Source of the DNA: Actinomycetota bacterium
GTDB lineage: Bacteria > Actinomycetota > Thermoleophilia > Gaiellales > Gaiellaceae
Direction of reading: 5' to 3'
NCBI GenBank assembly: GCA_003170995.1
Contig: PMXT01000005.1
Span: forward strand, 1-6,281
DNA length: 6,281 nt
The notes below the pieces were generated by a model. It saw only the letters and a program-made list of their open reading frames with translations, made no database searches and was not told the DNA's origin. Of the stretch, positions 1 to 6,213 are shown in pieces. How positions within the stretch are numbered: position 1 is the stretch's first letter; each line of letters opens with the position of its first letter. Both the position numbers and the translations under genes were made by a program.

Positions 1-1662
1 GATCCCAGGGGTCTTGGGCCGCGACTTCTGGTAATCGTCGACGCTGGCCGAGACCTCCGCGAGTTGCTGTTCCAGCCCCTCCAACGAGAGCGGGCCGAGC
101 GCTGACCGGATGACCTGCTCTTGCTCGGATCGCTCGCCCTCCAATCGTCGGCGGGTGGCCATGGCCAACTCGGCCTGGGCGACGTCGGCGACTCGCGTCG
201 CGGCGCATAGGTCAGAGAACGCGCGCTCGGCAACCTGGGCCTCATCGACAAGGGCGGCATCGGCGACTCCGGGGATGACTGTCAGGGACAGAACCCCGGG
301 CACGGTCACACATGAAGCCGTCGGAACGGCCCTCTGAAGCGTTGCACCGACCTTCATCTTCACGGTTTCGCCGTTGATGTCGACAGTCGTGTCAGTGATT
401 GCCTCCAAGCGGAGCGAAGGCATCGCCGAGCCGAGGCTGGCATGAGCGGTCTTGAGCCTGACATCGGCGGATCGCAGTTCCGAGAGCGTCATCTCGTCGA
501 TCGGGATCTTGTCCAGTTCGACCGCGATAGACGCGAGGGCTTCGTACGCGAGCCGAACGTTCTCACTGCGCCCGCGCAGCTCCGCCAGTGTCTGACGATT
601 CCTCAAATGCGTGACGTCGTCGCGGCGGAGTCGAGCCAGACCATCGAAGGCGTCGCGATCCGCGCGCGCATTCGTGACGGCTCGCGAATCTGCTTCATTC
701 TGCTCGCGACAGGCGCCGAGATCAGGGGAGCTCTCCTCGAGGACAGAGGCGAGATGTTCCTTCTCCACCGCTTGAGCCTGCAGCCTGGCCACCATGCCCT
801 CGCGGTCCGAGACAGATCTCGCCGCCTTATCGGCGTTTGCGGCAGAAGAGACAGCAGCCGCCTTGGTCGTCTGGGCGTGGAGCACCAGTTTGTCGAGCCG
901 GGCCACATCCGCCGCATAGGCTGCCACGCGCGCTTCTTGGTCAGCACACCGGGGCCCGAACGTCCGCAGATCGGCATCCAATGTCGCGGCTCGATCCACG
1001 TCATGTTCGAGCGACCGGAGTTCTTCCTCGATCTCGCGAGTCTCGTTGACGGCCTCTTGCGCCGTTCGTTCGAGGGCTCCTCGCTCCACTTTCGCGCGGC
1101 CTGTCTCGGTCCAGTACTGCTGGTACTGCTCTTTCACCCGCTCGAACAAGGCCAACTCTTCTTTGGCCGCAGGGACCGCCCCAGCAGCGCGGTCCAGCGC
1201 TGCCGAAAGCGAGGTCGCGGCCTGGAGTTCGGGCTGAGAGAGTTCGTTTCCCTGCTGGATGCGGAGCGCCCGCCAGAGCCCATCATCGAGCGTCTCAGCG
1301 AGGATCCCTCGAACGCGCTCGTGGGCCGCGCGGCCCGTCAGGTTCTCGTGTCCAGGTGACAGGATCGTCAACTCAGTCAGAGCCTTGTGGACAAACCTCT
1401 TTCGGAACCGTAGGTGGTATTGCCCGGTCTCGAACTCTGCCTCAACTTCGGGTCCTACGTCCCGATCGACTGGCTGCGTGGCAAGGACACCTCTCTTGCC
1501 GGAGCTATCTAGTTCGTCAAGGAGGAAATCGAGCGCCTCGGCGATGCACGACTTGCCTATTTCGTTTGGCCCCTCAACCACAGTGACGCCGGAGGGAGAG
1601 AACGCGATCTCCCGATCGGCGATGCCTCGGTAATCGCGGAGGTGAAGCCGCAGCAGCTTCAT
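1..1662 (-). CDS. SbcC/YhaN-like AAA ATPase, partner of the phosphoesterase (partial, 5' part)
   Basis: My translation from ATG 1662 to the window edge gives 554 codons with no stop. The gene continues beyond position 1; family members I recall are about 870 aa (Rv1278-like). The N-terminus MKLLRLHLRDYRGI is the standard first strand of Rad50/SbcC/RecF-type ATPases. Walker A GPNEIGKS sits at 31-38 (Lys37). A lobe-I region follows to about 140 (DDGLWRALRIQQGNE, with Q136/Q137 possible Q-loop residues). Coiled-coil-prone helices run from about 165-410, and a beta-rich insert lies at about 415-465 (TTVDINGETVKMKVG, then VTVPGVLSLTVIPG) before the return helices (470-545). No CxxC hook is visible. 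The insert sits near where the hook would be, as in YhaN-like relatives. The signature motif and Walker B must lie past the window. It overlaps the phosphoesterase stop as ATGA. Role: ATP-driven DNA clamp or gate controlling the nuclease. Confidence 0.88.
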   Translation of the reverse strand, partial: MKLLRLHLRDYRGIADREIAFSPSGVTVVEGPNEIGKSCIAEALDFLLDELDSSGKRGVLATQPVDRDVGPEVEAEFETGQYHLRFRKRFVHKALTELTILSPGHENLTGRAAHERVRGILAETLDDGLWRALRIQQGNELSQPELQAATSLSAALDRAAGAVPAAKEELALFERVKEQYQQYWTETGRAKVERGALERTAQEAVNETREIEEELRSLEHDVDRAATLDADLRTFGPRCADQEARVAAYAADVARLDKLVLHAQTTKAAAVSSAANADKAARSVSDREGMVARLQAQAVEKEHLASVLEESSPDLGACREQNEADSRAVTNARADRDAFDGLARLRRDDVTHLRNRQTLAELRGRSENVRLAYEALASIAVELDKIPIDEMTLSELRSADVRLKTAHASLGSAMPSLRLEAITDTTVDINGETVKMKVGATLQRAVPTASCVTVPGVLSLTVIPGVADAALVDEAQVAERAFSDLCAATRVADVAQAELAMATRRRLEGERSEQEQVIRSALGPLSLEGLEQQLAEVSASVDDYQKSRPKTPGI

Positions 1663-2801
1663 CGGCTGGCACCGGCGTCGCCTGCGAGTCGCACAAGAAG
1701 CGCAAGCGCGTCTCGAGCGACACCAGCCTGCTGGCTCGCTCCAGAGGCCGTGGCCCGCAACTCGGCGACCGTCTCTGCTGCGAAGCCAGTCAGGGCCAGA
1801 TCGGAGAAGTCGTCATCTTCGGGGCGGACGATCAGTTCGCCCTGGGGCGCCAATTCGACGGCGCCGAATAGGTCGCGATGCCGTTCGAGAACGTCCTGGA
1901 GCGCGGCATTGACCGAGAGCGAGATCGTGCCGCTCAGGGTCAGACGTGCAACGCACTTCTCCTTGCCGACCTGAGAGTCCAGCCAGCGGCCCAAAGCCGC
2001 AAGGTCCGGCTGACCGTCAATCTCGAAGCTGTTGGCGACGAAACGCCACGCGGCGACCCGACGCGGACGAACCGTGCACTCTCCCTTTGAGCCGAGCTCA
2101 ACGACGAGGACGTTCCCGGCGTCGACTTCGTCGTAAGCCGTCGGCTCGGGGCTGCCCGAGTAGTAGATGCGACCGCTCGTGCCAAGCCCGGTCGTGGAGT
2201 GACGGTCTCCGAGTGCCAGGTAGCTGATCCGTTGGTCGGCGACCGCCGCCTCTGCCTTGTCGACGTCGATCGCCGACGGGCCTCCCCCGCCCAGAACATC
2301 ACGGACAGCGCCGTGAGCTACCAGCACCCTGTGGACTGTCGGGCTGGGTTCGAGCGCAGCAATGGCCGCCTCGACCGGGTCGTGGAGCGCCTGTTTCGTC
2401 ATCCATGGTGCGCCAACCACCTCTACGCCGGCCGTCGGGATGCGCGGCGATGAGTCACCGAGCACAAAGACATTGGCCGGACTCTTGCTCTCGAATGTGG
2501 GTGAGCGGTAGACGCTGCCCGCATCCAAGGGATCGTGGTTGCCAGGCAACAGGTATACCGGCACCGAGACCTCCGACAACGCCTCAAGCGTGCGACGGAC
2601 GGTCCGAGTCTCCACCTGGTTGGTCTCGAACACGTCGCCTGCGACGACGATGAACGCAGCGCCCTCCTCTTTCGCAACCGCTCCAATCCTGCGGATCGCG
2701 TCCACGCGCGCCTGGGAGAACCTGGCCTGAGCCTCCGCTCCGAGGTAGCGGCGGGTCATGCCGAGTTGCCAGTCTGCCGTGTGAATGAATCGGATTGCCA
2801 T
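1659..2801 (-). CDS. Mre11/SbcD-like metallophosphoesterase (DNA exonuclease subunit)
   Basis: This 380-aa calcineurin-like phosphoesterase is of the SbcD/Mre11 class, the metal-dependent nuclease half of complexes that trim DNA ends and hairpins. Motifs in order are HTADWQLG (7-14, metal ligand D10), GDVFE (55-59, D56), GNHDP (87-91, N88 and H89), AHG (162-164, H163), GDRHS (198-202, H201) and YYSGSPEPT (213-221), followed by a C-terminal capping/ATPase-docking region. Two ligand positions differ from canonical Mre11: Gln12 replaces the His of DxH, and Asp199 replaces the first His of GHxH. I recall the same HTADWQLG form in the Rv1277-like branch, so this is probably a subfamily trait rather than damage. 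The ATG directly follows the small ORF's TAG, with only a weak GGCGAG upstream. The stop overlaps the next gene as ATGA, as expected for a D-then-C pair. The product is cytoplasmic and acts on DNA. Confidence 0.9.
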   Translation of the reverse strand: MAIRFIHTADWQLGMTRRYLGAEAQARFSQARVDAIRRIGAVAKEEGAAFIVVAGDVFETNQVETRTVRRTLEALSEVSVPVYLLPGNHDPLDAGSVYRSPTFESKSPANVFVLGDSSPRIPTAGVEVVGAPWMTKQALHDPVEAAIAALEPSPTVHRVLVAHGAVRDVLGGGGPSAIDVDKAEAAVADQRISYLALGDRHSTTGLGTSGRIYYSGSPEPTAYDEVDAGNVLVVELGSKGECTVRPRRVAAWRFVANSFEIDGQPDLAALGRWLDSQVGKEKCVARLTLSGTISLSVNAALQDVLERHRDLFGAVELAPQGELIVRPEDDDFSDLALTGFAAETVAELRATASGASQQAGVARDALALLVRLAGDAGASR

Positions 2802-2933
2802 CTATCTCGCCGCAGCCTCATGCCGCACACCGTCGGGCTTCAACCGGTCAAGCACCTGGCTGCCGAACCCATCCTCTGTTCGCAACCTTGGCCAAGTGCT
2901 ATATCGACGAGGCTCCTTGATCAGCGCTGTCAC
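2802..2933 (-). CDS. Small ORF (43 aa) filling the gap between the two ATPase/nuclease modules
   Basis: The apparent gap between the large ATPase and the phosphoesterase is exactly occupied by an uninterrupted 43-codon frame. It starts at GTG 2933, overlapping the ATPase stop as GTGA, and ends in a TAG that directly abuts the next gene's ATG. The product begins MTALIKEPRRYSTW and ends RHEAAAR. It is basic and polar, with no membrane segment, no cysteines and no known motif. About 64% of its codons end in G or C. It could be a small subunit, or simply a coupling ORF carrying ribosomes into the phosphoesterase, which lacks a strong Shine-Dalgarno. The frame also stays open for some distance inside the ATPase gene, so a frameshifted ATPase C-terminus is a less likely alternative. 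It is below usual gene-caller length limits. Confidence 0.5.
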   Translation of the reverse strand: MTALIKEPRRYSTWPRLRTEDGFGSQVLDRLKPDGVRHEAAAR

Positions 2934-5482
2934 GGCTGCTTGCGACCTATGATGGCGCCCTCGACATCCTTGATTTGTTTGTAGCGCGTCTGGAACGCGG
3001 CCTTGTCGGTGTTCACGTAGGCATTGCGCGGATCGTCGTGCTCTGGGACGCTAAGCTTCCGGAAGAGATCACCCAGAAGGTTCGCCTCGTCGGGGAGCAG
3101 GGGCACAACCTTCGTGAACTTCTGATATGCAGAGACTTCTTGTCTTGGCTGTTTGAATTGATGTCTCTGGCCGTTGAAGACATGTGTATTCACCACCGCC
3201 TCAATCAGTCGCCGCATCTTGCCGGCCATTACCTCCTTCTCCGCCTGCGTCGGCTCGCCGTTCTGAGCCAAGACCGCTTGGATGTCCCGCGAGAGTTCGT
3301 CGATCTTCTCGCTGTAGTCCGCAATAGCGACACAGTTCTCGAGGGTCTGGACCGACAGATGCCCACCAAGCTGCGCCTGGTTCAAAGTGACCTGAAGCTG
3401 AACGAAGAACTCCCAGTTGTGCGTAAGCACAATGATCTGCCGTTCTGGGTACTTCTGAGCGACGTCCCGGAGGCGGACACAGTAGTTAGTGATGTAGTTG
3501 TAGTCGAAACTCGAGACTGGGTCGTCGAACACGAGAACGGACTGAGGACACGATTCCAGCTCCGCGAAGAAGAGCGCAAGTGCGTGGAGCCGCTGCTCGC
3601 CTTCACTCAGGACGCTTTCGATGTCGCGTCCTCCAACTTGAGGCAGCACGGTGACTGCGGCCTCGGCACCTCTCCGGACGAGTGTCACTCCAAATGACGC
3701 CATGTTCTTTTCAGCCAGGGCGAGGTACTCGCGATTCAGTCGTGAGTCGAAGTCTTTCACGACGAGCTCCTCATTGGCCTCCTTGGCTCGGTCCGTGATC
3801 TTCTTGAGAATCGGCGTCATGGCGGGCAGACGCGTCCTCCAAGACTGCGCCTCCTCAGCCAGGGCATGGGCCTTCATGAGGTCCATCAAGTGGTCGGCGA
3901 TTGTCCTTGCGTACTCCAGAGGAGCGGTCTGCTCGCGTACCTCGGCCAGTTGCTGAACAAGGTTCTGCCGACCGCTTGAAGCGATGTCGAGGGCATTCTT
4001 CTTCGCCTCTAGGCGCGCTGCCCACACTCCCTCCAAGCCGCGGAGGGATTCGAGGGCCGCTTTCGCCTCGACGGTCGGCTCTCGGGAAACGTCGCAATCG
4101 GCGATCAGCACGCCCGCACCGGCCTTAGCCGCCGTGATGAGCTCGGCAGGGATCGCAGTAGACCGGTCCCAAGCACCAGGATCGAAGTTCAGGACGAGAG
4201 CCGCCCTGCTGCCAGCCCGGCTTATTGTGGCCTTGAGCGCCGCGATCTCCTTCTCCAGCTCCCCTTGGAGGAGCCCGTGATAGAGCCTGAAGAGCTCAAT
4301 CTCGGGTGCGCCCAAGGGACGCCTGCAAAGCGGGCAATCGTGACCTTCCCCGTCGTCCAACTCGCAAACAGCCGCCGCAGCTCGCAATACGGGCATGAAC
4401 CCTTCGAGCGTGCCTCCAATCGGAATCAGCGCATGTGCGAGCGCCGCCTGGGCTGCCTGTTTATCGGCGAGGACTATCCCCATGGCCGCCGGCTCAAGCG
4501 CCCACCACTCAGACGTTGAAGTTATTAGCAGGGTCAGGTCCGCCAGGAACTTCTCCAGCTCTCGATGCTCTGCCCGGAGAAGCTTCAGGCCGTCGTCGGA
4601 CGCAGCCTTTTCCATTTCCGCAATAGTTGCAAGCCGTTCGCTAAGTAGCTCGCCATCCGCGAACTGTTTGCCGAGCTGCACAGCTTCCTCAAGCACCGCG
4701 CAGTTGGCGTCGTCCACACCTGCCAGCGGGCGGCCCGCGAAAGCCGCGAAGTCCGTCCGGATTGTCGCCAGGAGTTCGGTCAGCTTCGTCGAGTTGTCCG
4801 TCTGCATTCCATAGAGCTGCTCGCGGAAACTCGTCGTGAGGTCTTTCGCCAGGTCGAAGACATTCAGTCTGTAAGGCGTTAGCACAACGACGCGACCGAG
4901 GTCGACCGCATCCCTTATGTTGCCAACCGCGATCGCACCGTCGAAGTACTTGACCGTCGTCTGCTTATGGCCATAGCCAACAGCAGGGGTCCACGTTTCG
5001 TGCGCTTTGTCGCTCTTGAACTTATAGCGGAAGGAAGGTGGACCGGCGCCACGCGCGCGTACGTTCTGGAGGGGCCGTCGCGGCGGATCGGGCGCTGCCA
5101 GCGCTTTCAGGCATTCGCAAAGACTGGACTTGCCGCTGCCGTTCGCACCAAAGACCAACGTGATGCGCTTCCTGAAACTGACTTCCAGCGTCTCGCCAAG
5201 AAGCTTGAGGCCAGTGAAGCCCGAAAGCTCCTCGAGCGAGTCGGCCGTGGCCGTGGCCGCCGTAGAGGGAGAAATCGCCGCAGGGAGTTTGGTGCCAACG
5301 TAGATTGCCTTTTTCTCGTAAAGCCCGAAAAGCGTGTTAAGGGTCGGCTGGTCTAGGCCGCACGTCCCGCTCGTGACCGCGAGGTCGCAAATCATCCTGA
5401 ACCAGGGCTCGTTGACCTCCTCGGCGAGGTCGATCAGATAGCCAATCGCGTCCGGGTGCCTTGGAGCTACGGTCGGCGTCAC
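2930..5482 (-). CDS. Rad50/PrrC-RloC-like ABC ATPase with CxxC hook (AAA_13-type)
   Basis: This is an SMC/Rad50-type ATPase of 850 aa. It has a helical N-terminal domain (about 12-61) of a sort I recall from defence-associated AAA proteins, then Walker A GANGSGKS (112-119). Long helical, coiled-coil-prone arms flank a hook-like cluster (C373, H381, C383-P-L-C386), comparable to the Rad50/RloC zinc hook. After the second arm come the ABC signature LSEGEQR (625-631), Walker B VLVFDD (649-654) with D-loop SSFD, and the switch His in LTHNWEF (H688). The C-terminal 160 residues are a separate helical domain with an R757-x3-E761 pair and R808-x6-H815 followed by DDPRN. These recall the anticodon-nuclease or HEPN domains of PrrC/RloC, but I cannot assign a nuclease with confidence. 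The start is a GTG overlapping the preceding stop. The frame stays open upstream to a stop at 5606-5608, so ATG 5524 or GTG 5569 (879 aa) are alternatives. Probable role: DNA- or RNA-sensing ATPase in defence. Confidence 0.85.
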   Translation of the reverse strand: MTPTVAPRHPDAIGYLIDLAEEVNEPWFRMICDLAVTSGTCGLDQPTLNTLFGLYEKKAIYVGTKLPAAISPSTAATATADSLEELSGFTGLKLLGETLEVSFRKRITLVFGANGSGKSSLCECLKALAAPDPPRRPLQNVRARGAGPPSFRYKFKSDKAHETWTPAVGYGHKQTTVKYFDGAIAVGNIRDAVDLGRVVVLTPYRLNVFDLAKDLTTSFREQLYGMQTDNSTKLTELLATIRTDFAAFAGRPLAGVDDANCAVLEEAVQLGKQFADGELLSERLATIAEMEKAASDDGLKLLRAEHRELEKFLADLTLLITSTSEWWALEPAAMGIVLADKQAAQAALAHALIPIGGTLEGFMPVLRAAAAVCELDDGEGHDCPLCRRPLGAPEIELFRLYHGLLQGELEKEIAALKATISRAGSRAALVLNFDPGAWDRSTAIPAELITAAKAGAGVLIADCDVSREPTVEAKAALESLRGLEGVWAARLEAKKNALDIASSGRQNLVQQLAEVREQTAPLEYARTIADHLMDLMKAHALAEEAQSWRTRLPAMTPILKKITDRAKEANEELVVKDFDSRLNREYLALAEKNMASFGVTLVRRGAEAAVTVLPQVGGRDIESVLSEGEQRLHALALFFAELESCPQSVLVFDDPVSSFDYNYITNYCVRLRDVAQKYPERQIIVLTHNWEFFVQLQVTLNQAQLGGHLSVQTLENCVAIADYSEKIDELSRDIQAVLAQNGEPTQAEKEVMAGKMRRLIEAVVNTHVFNGQRHQFKQPRQEVSAYQKFTKVVPLLPDEANLLGDLFRKLSVPEHDDPRNAYVNTDKAAFQTRYKQIKDVEGAIIGRKQP

Positions 5483-5787
5483 ACCCGGGCATCCCGGGCG
5501 ATTGAAGGGAACCGCCGCATGCATTGAGTCAGGACACGGGTGGATCCGGATCTGGTCGGCGTGCGCCACCCTGTAACTTGGCGTCTGGCGTCTCTCTGAG
5601 TGGCCTCAAATTGCATGAGTGCCGTCCCACATAGGACCCAGATGCGCCCCGCAAGGACTCGCGGGAAGTCGGAGCCGAGCATGCCCGTGACGTTGAAGGT
5701 CTCGCCGTTCCGATGTCTGGCGGAAGTCCTGGCCGCCGGCGCCTGCTGACCGGATGCGCTTCCCGCCCGAGCCGCACGATGGCTCAC
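5479..5787 (-). CDS. Unrecognised 102-aa protein, first gene of the operon
   Basis: I do not recognise a family. The start is a GTG with an AAGGGGG site at good spacing. Three minus-strand frames are open across this stretch. I chose this one because codons for the core (GETFNVTGMLG to about AGRIWVL) end in G or C in roughly 22 of 24 cases and because both its start and its stop are well placed. Residues 1-25 are Ala/Ser/Arg-rich and low in complexity. Residues 28-70 look like a folded core, with a hydrophobic stretch around VLAGRIWVLCGTALM; I see no signal peptide or metal motif. The C-terminal third has weaker bias and is Arg-rich. The stop overlaps a GTG of the downstream ATPase as GTGA, so its translation probably feeds that gene. 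It could be a small accessory or regulatory subunit, or a leader ORF kept mainly for coupling. Confidence 0.55.
   Translation of the reverse strand: MSHRAARAGSASGQQAPAARTSARHRNGETFNVTGMLGSDFPRVLAGRIWVLCGTALMQFEATQRDARRQVTGWRTPTRSGSTRVLTQCMRRFPSIARDARV
5484..5498 (-). promoter_or_regulatory. Hairpin one base upstream of the ATPase start codon
   Basis: CCCGGG at 5493-5498 and 5484-5489 are separated by three bases. In the minus-strand transcript they form a perfect six-pair all-GC stem with an AUG loop, ending one base before the GTG at 5482. It sits where a Shine-Dalgarno would be. A ribosome finishing the 102-aa ORF would melt it, which fits translational coupling. Confidence 0.4.
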
Positions 5788-5794
5788 TCGACAA

Positions 5795-5801
5795 CCCCCT
5801 T
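5795..5801 (-). promoter_or_regulatory. Ribosome binding site of the first operon gene
   Basis: The minus strand reads AAGGGGG seven bases before the GTG at 5787. It is the best Shine-Dalgarno in the window and decides the start of the 102-aa ORF. The genes behind it have weak or no such sites and appear to rely on coupling. Confidence 0.55.
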
Positions 5802-5873
5802 ACCGAACAGTCCGTGGAGTCCAGCGTACTGCTTGCGAGCCCTTCTGGGGTTGCGGATTAGCACGCAATGCGA

Positions 5874-5897
5874 TTGACTCGGGCGTCCCTCAGTCAA
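5874..5897. repeat. Imperfect palindrome, TTGACT/AGTCAA arms
   Basis: Six-base arms TTGACT (5874-5879) and AGTCAA (5892-5897) enclose a GGG-CGT-CCC core, giving a near-symmetric 24-base element with a one- versus two-base mismatch between the two stem parts. It lies in the operon leader, about 85 bases upstream of the first start codon. It could be a repressor operator or part of the old recombinase site. There is no T run, so it is unlikely to be a terminator. Confidence 0.4.
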
Positions 5898-5967
5898 CGG
5901 GGATGACTTAGGGCGGGGACTCATCGGAAGCTGGCGTCGATCCCGCGCAGCTCGGTGCTCGCAATGC

Positions 5968-6213
5968 TCAAGAAGCCCTCATGCTGCTATACGATTGACG
6001 GCGGGGCACATCGCCGATCGTATTGAACAACCTGACACGCCCCGGGTCGAAGGTGGAGATGATGGCGGCAGCGAAAGGCTTGACGGCTTCCAAGCCGCGG
6101 GCGGCCACATACTCACGGAGCGGTACGAGCTGGACCTCTGGGTCCTGATCATTGTCGCGCGTGCTCACCCGCGCGTAGAGGGCCACACGGCGAGCAGGGA
6201 CGGGCCCGCTCAC
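5968..6213 (-). pseudogene. Serine recombinase/resolvase, N-terminal remnant
   Basis: The 81-aa frame opens with a clear serine recombinase catalytic start: RVALYARVSTRD, with Tyr13, Arg15 and the nucleophile Ser17, then Gln23, Gln28 and LREYVAARG (about residues 32-40). Small resolvases run to about 180-200 residues with further catalytic arginines and a C-terminal helix-turn-helix. Here homology stops near residue 42, and the remaining 39 residues (starting AVKPFAAA) do not look like any recombinase before a TGA. The enzyme therefore lacks most of its active site and its DNA-binding domain and should be inactive. The GTG start has a GGGGG run six bases upstream and overlaps the previous gene's stop. 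The break looks like a deletion or rearrangement rather than a simple point frameshift. The third positions of the new tail stay GC-rich, so the tail may be borrowed from another gene. Confidence 0.72.

Larger units (their letters stand above)
5788..5967 (-). other. Non-coding leader between the recombinase remnant and the operon
   Basis: This 180-base stretch has no convincing gene on either strand. It should hold the promoter of the five-gene operon, but I found no -35/-10 pair with both good matches and normal spacing. A TTGACT on the minus strand at 5897-5892 is not followed by a -10 box at 16-18 bases. It does contain an imperfect palindrome and related short repeats, listed separately. 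No intrinsic terminator (GC stem plus T run) is visible. Confidence 0.5.

Noticed and set aside
603..1004. 133-codon minus-strand frame inside the SbcC-like gene
   Set aside because: It is an out-of-frame shadow rich in Arg, Trp and Pro. The overlapping frame carries the ATPase sequence without interruption.
442..1359. 305-codon plus-strand open frame
   Set aside because: It lies codon-for-codon antisense to the SbcC-like gene, whose translation has clear family motifs. Long antisense frames are common in GC-rich genes, and this one shows no recognisable domain.
2975..3697. 240-codon plus-strand open frame
   Set aside because: It is antisense to the signature and Walker B region of the large ATPase, which is plainly the real gene.
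5529..5794. Two other minus-strand frames overlapping the 102-aa gene (5529-5777 and 5606-5794)
   Set aside because: The frame at 5479-5787 has the better codon bias in its core, the best-spaced Shine-Dalgarno and the GTGA junction with the next gene.
5874..5897. Palindrome as a transcription terminator
   Set aside because: The stem is short and mismatched, and no T run follows on either strand.
5788..6020. Sigma70-type promoter for the operon
   Set aside because: Candidate TTGACT and TAAT-like boxes exist on the minus strand, but none are paired at 16-18 base spacing, so I do not list one.
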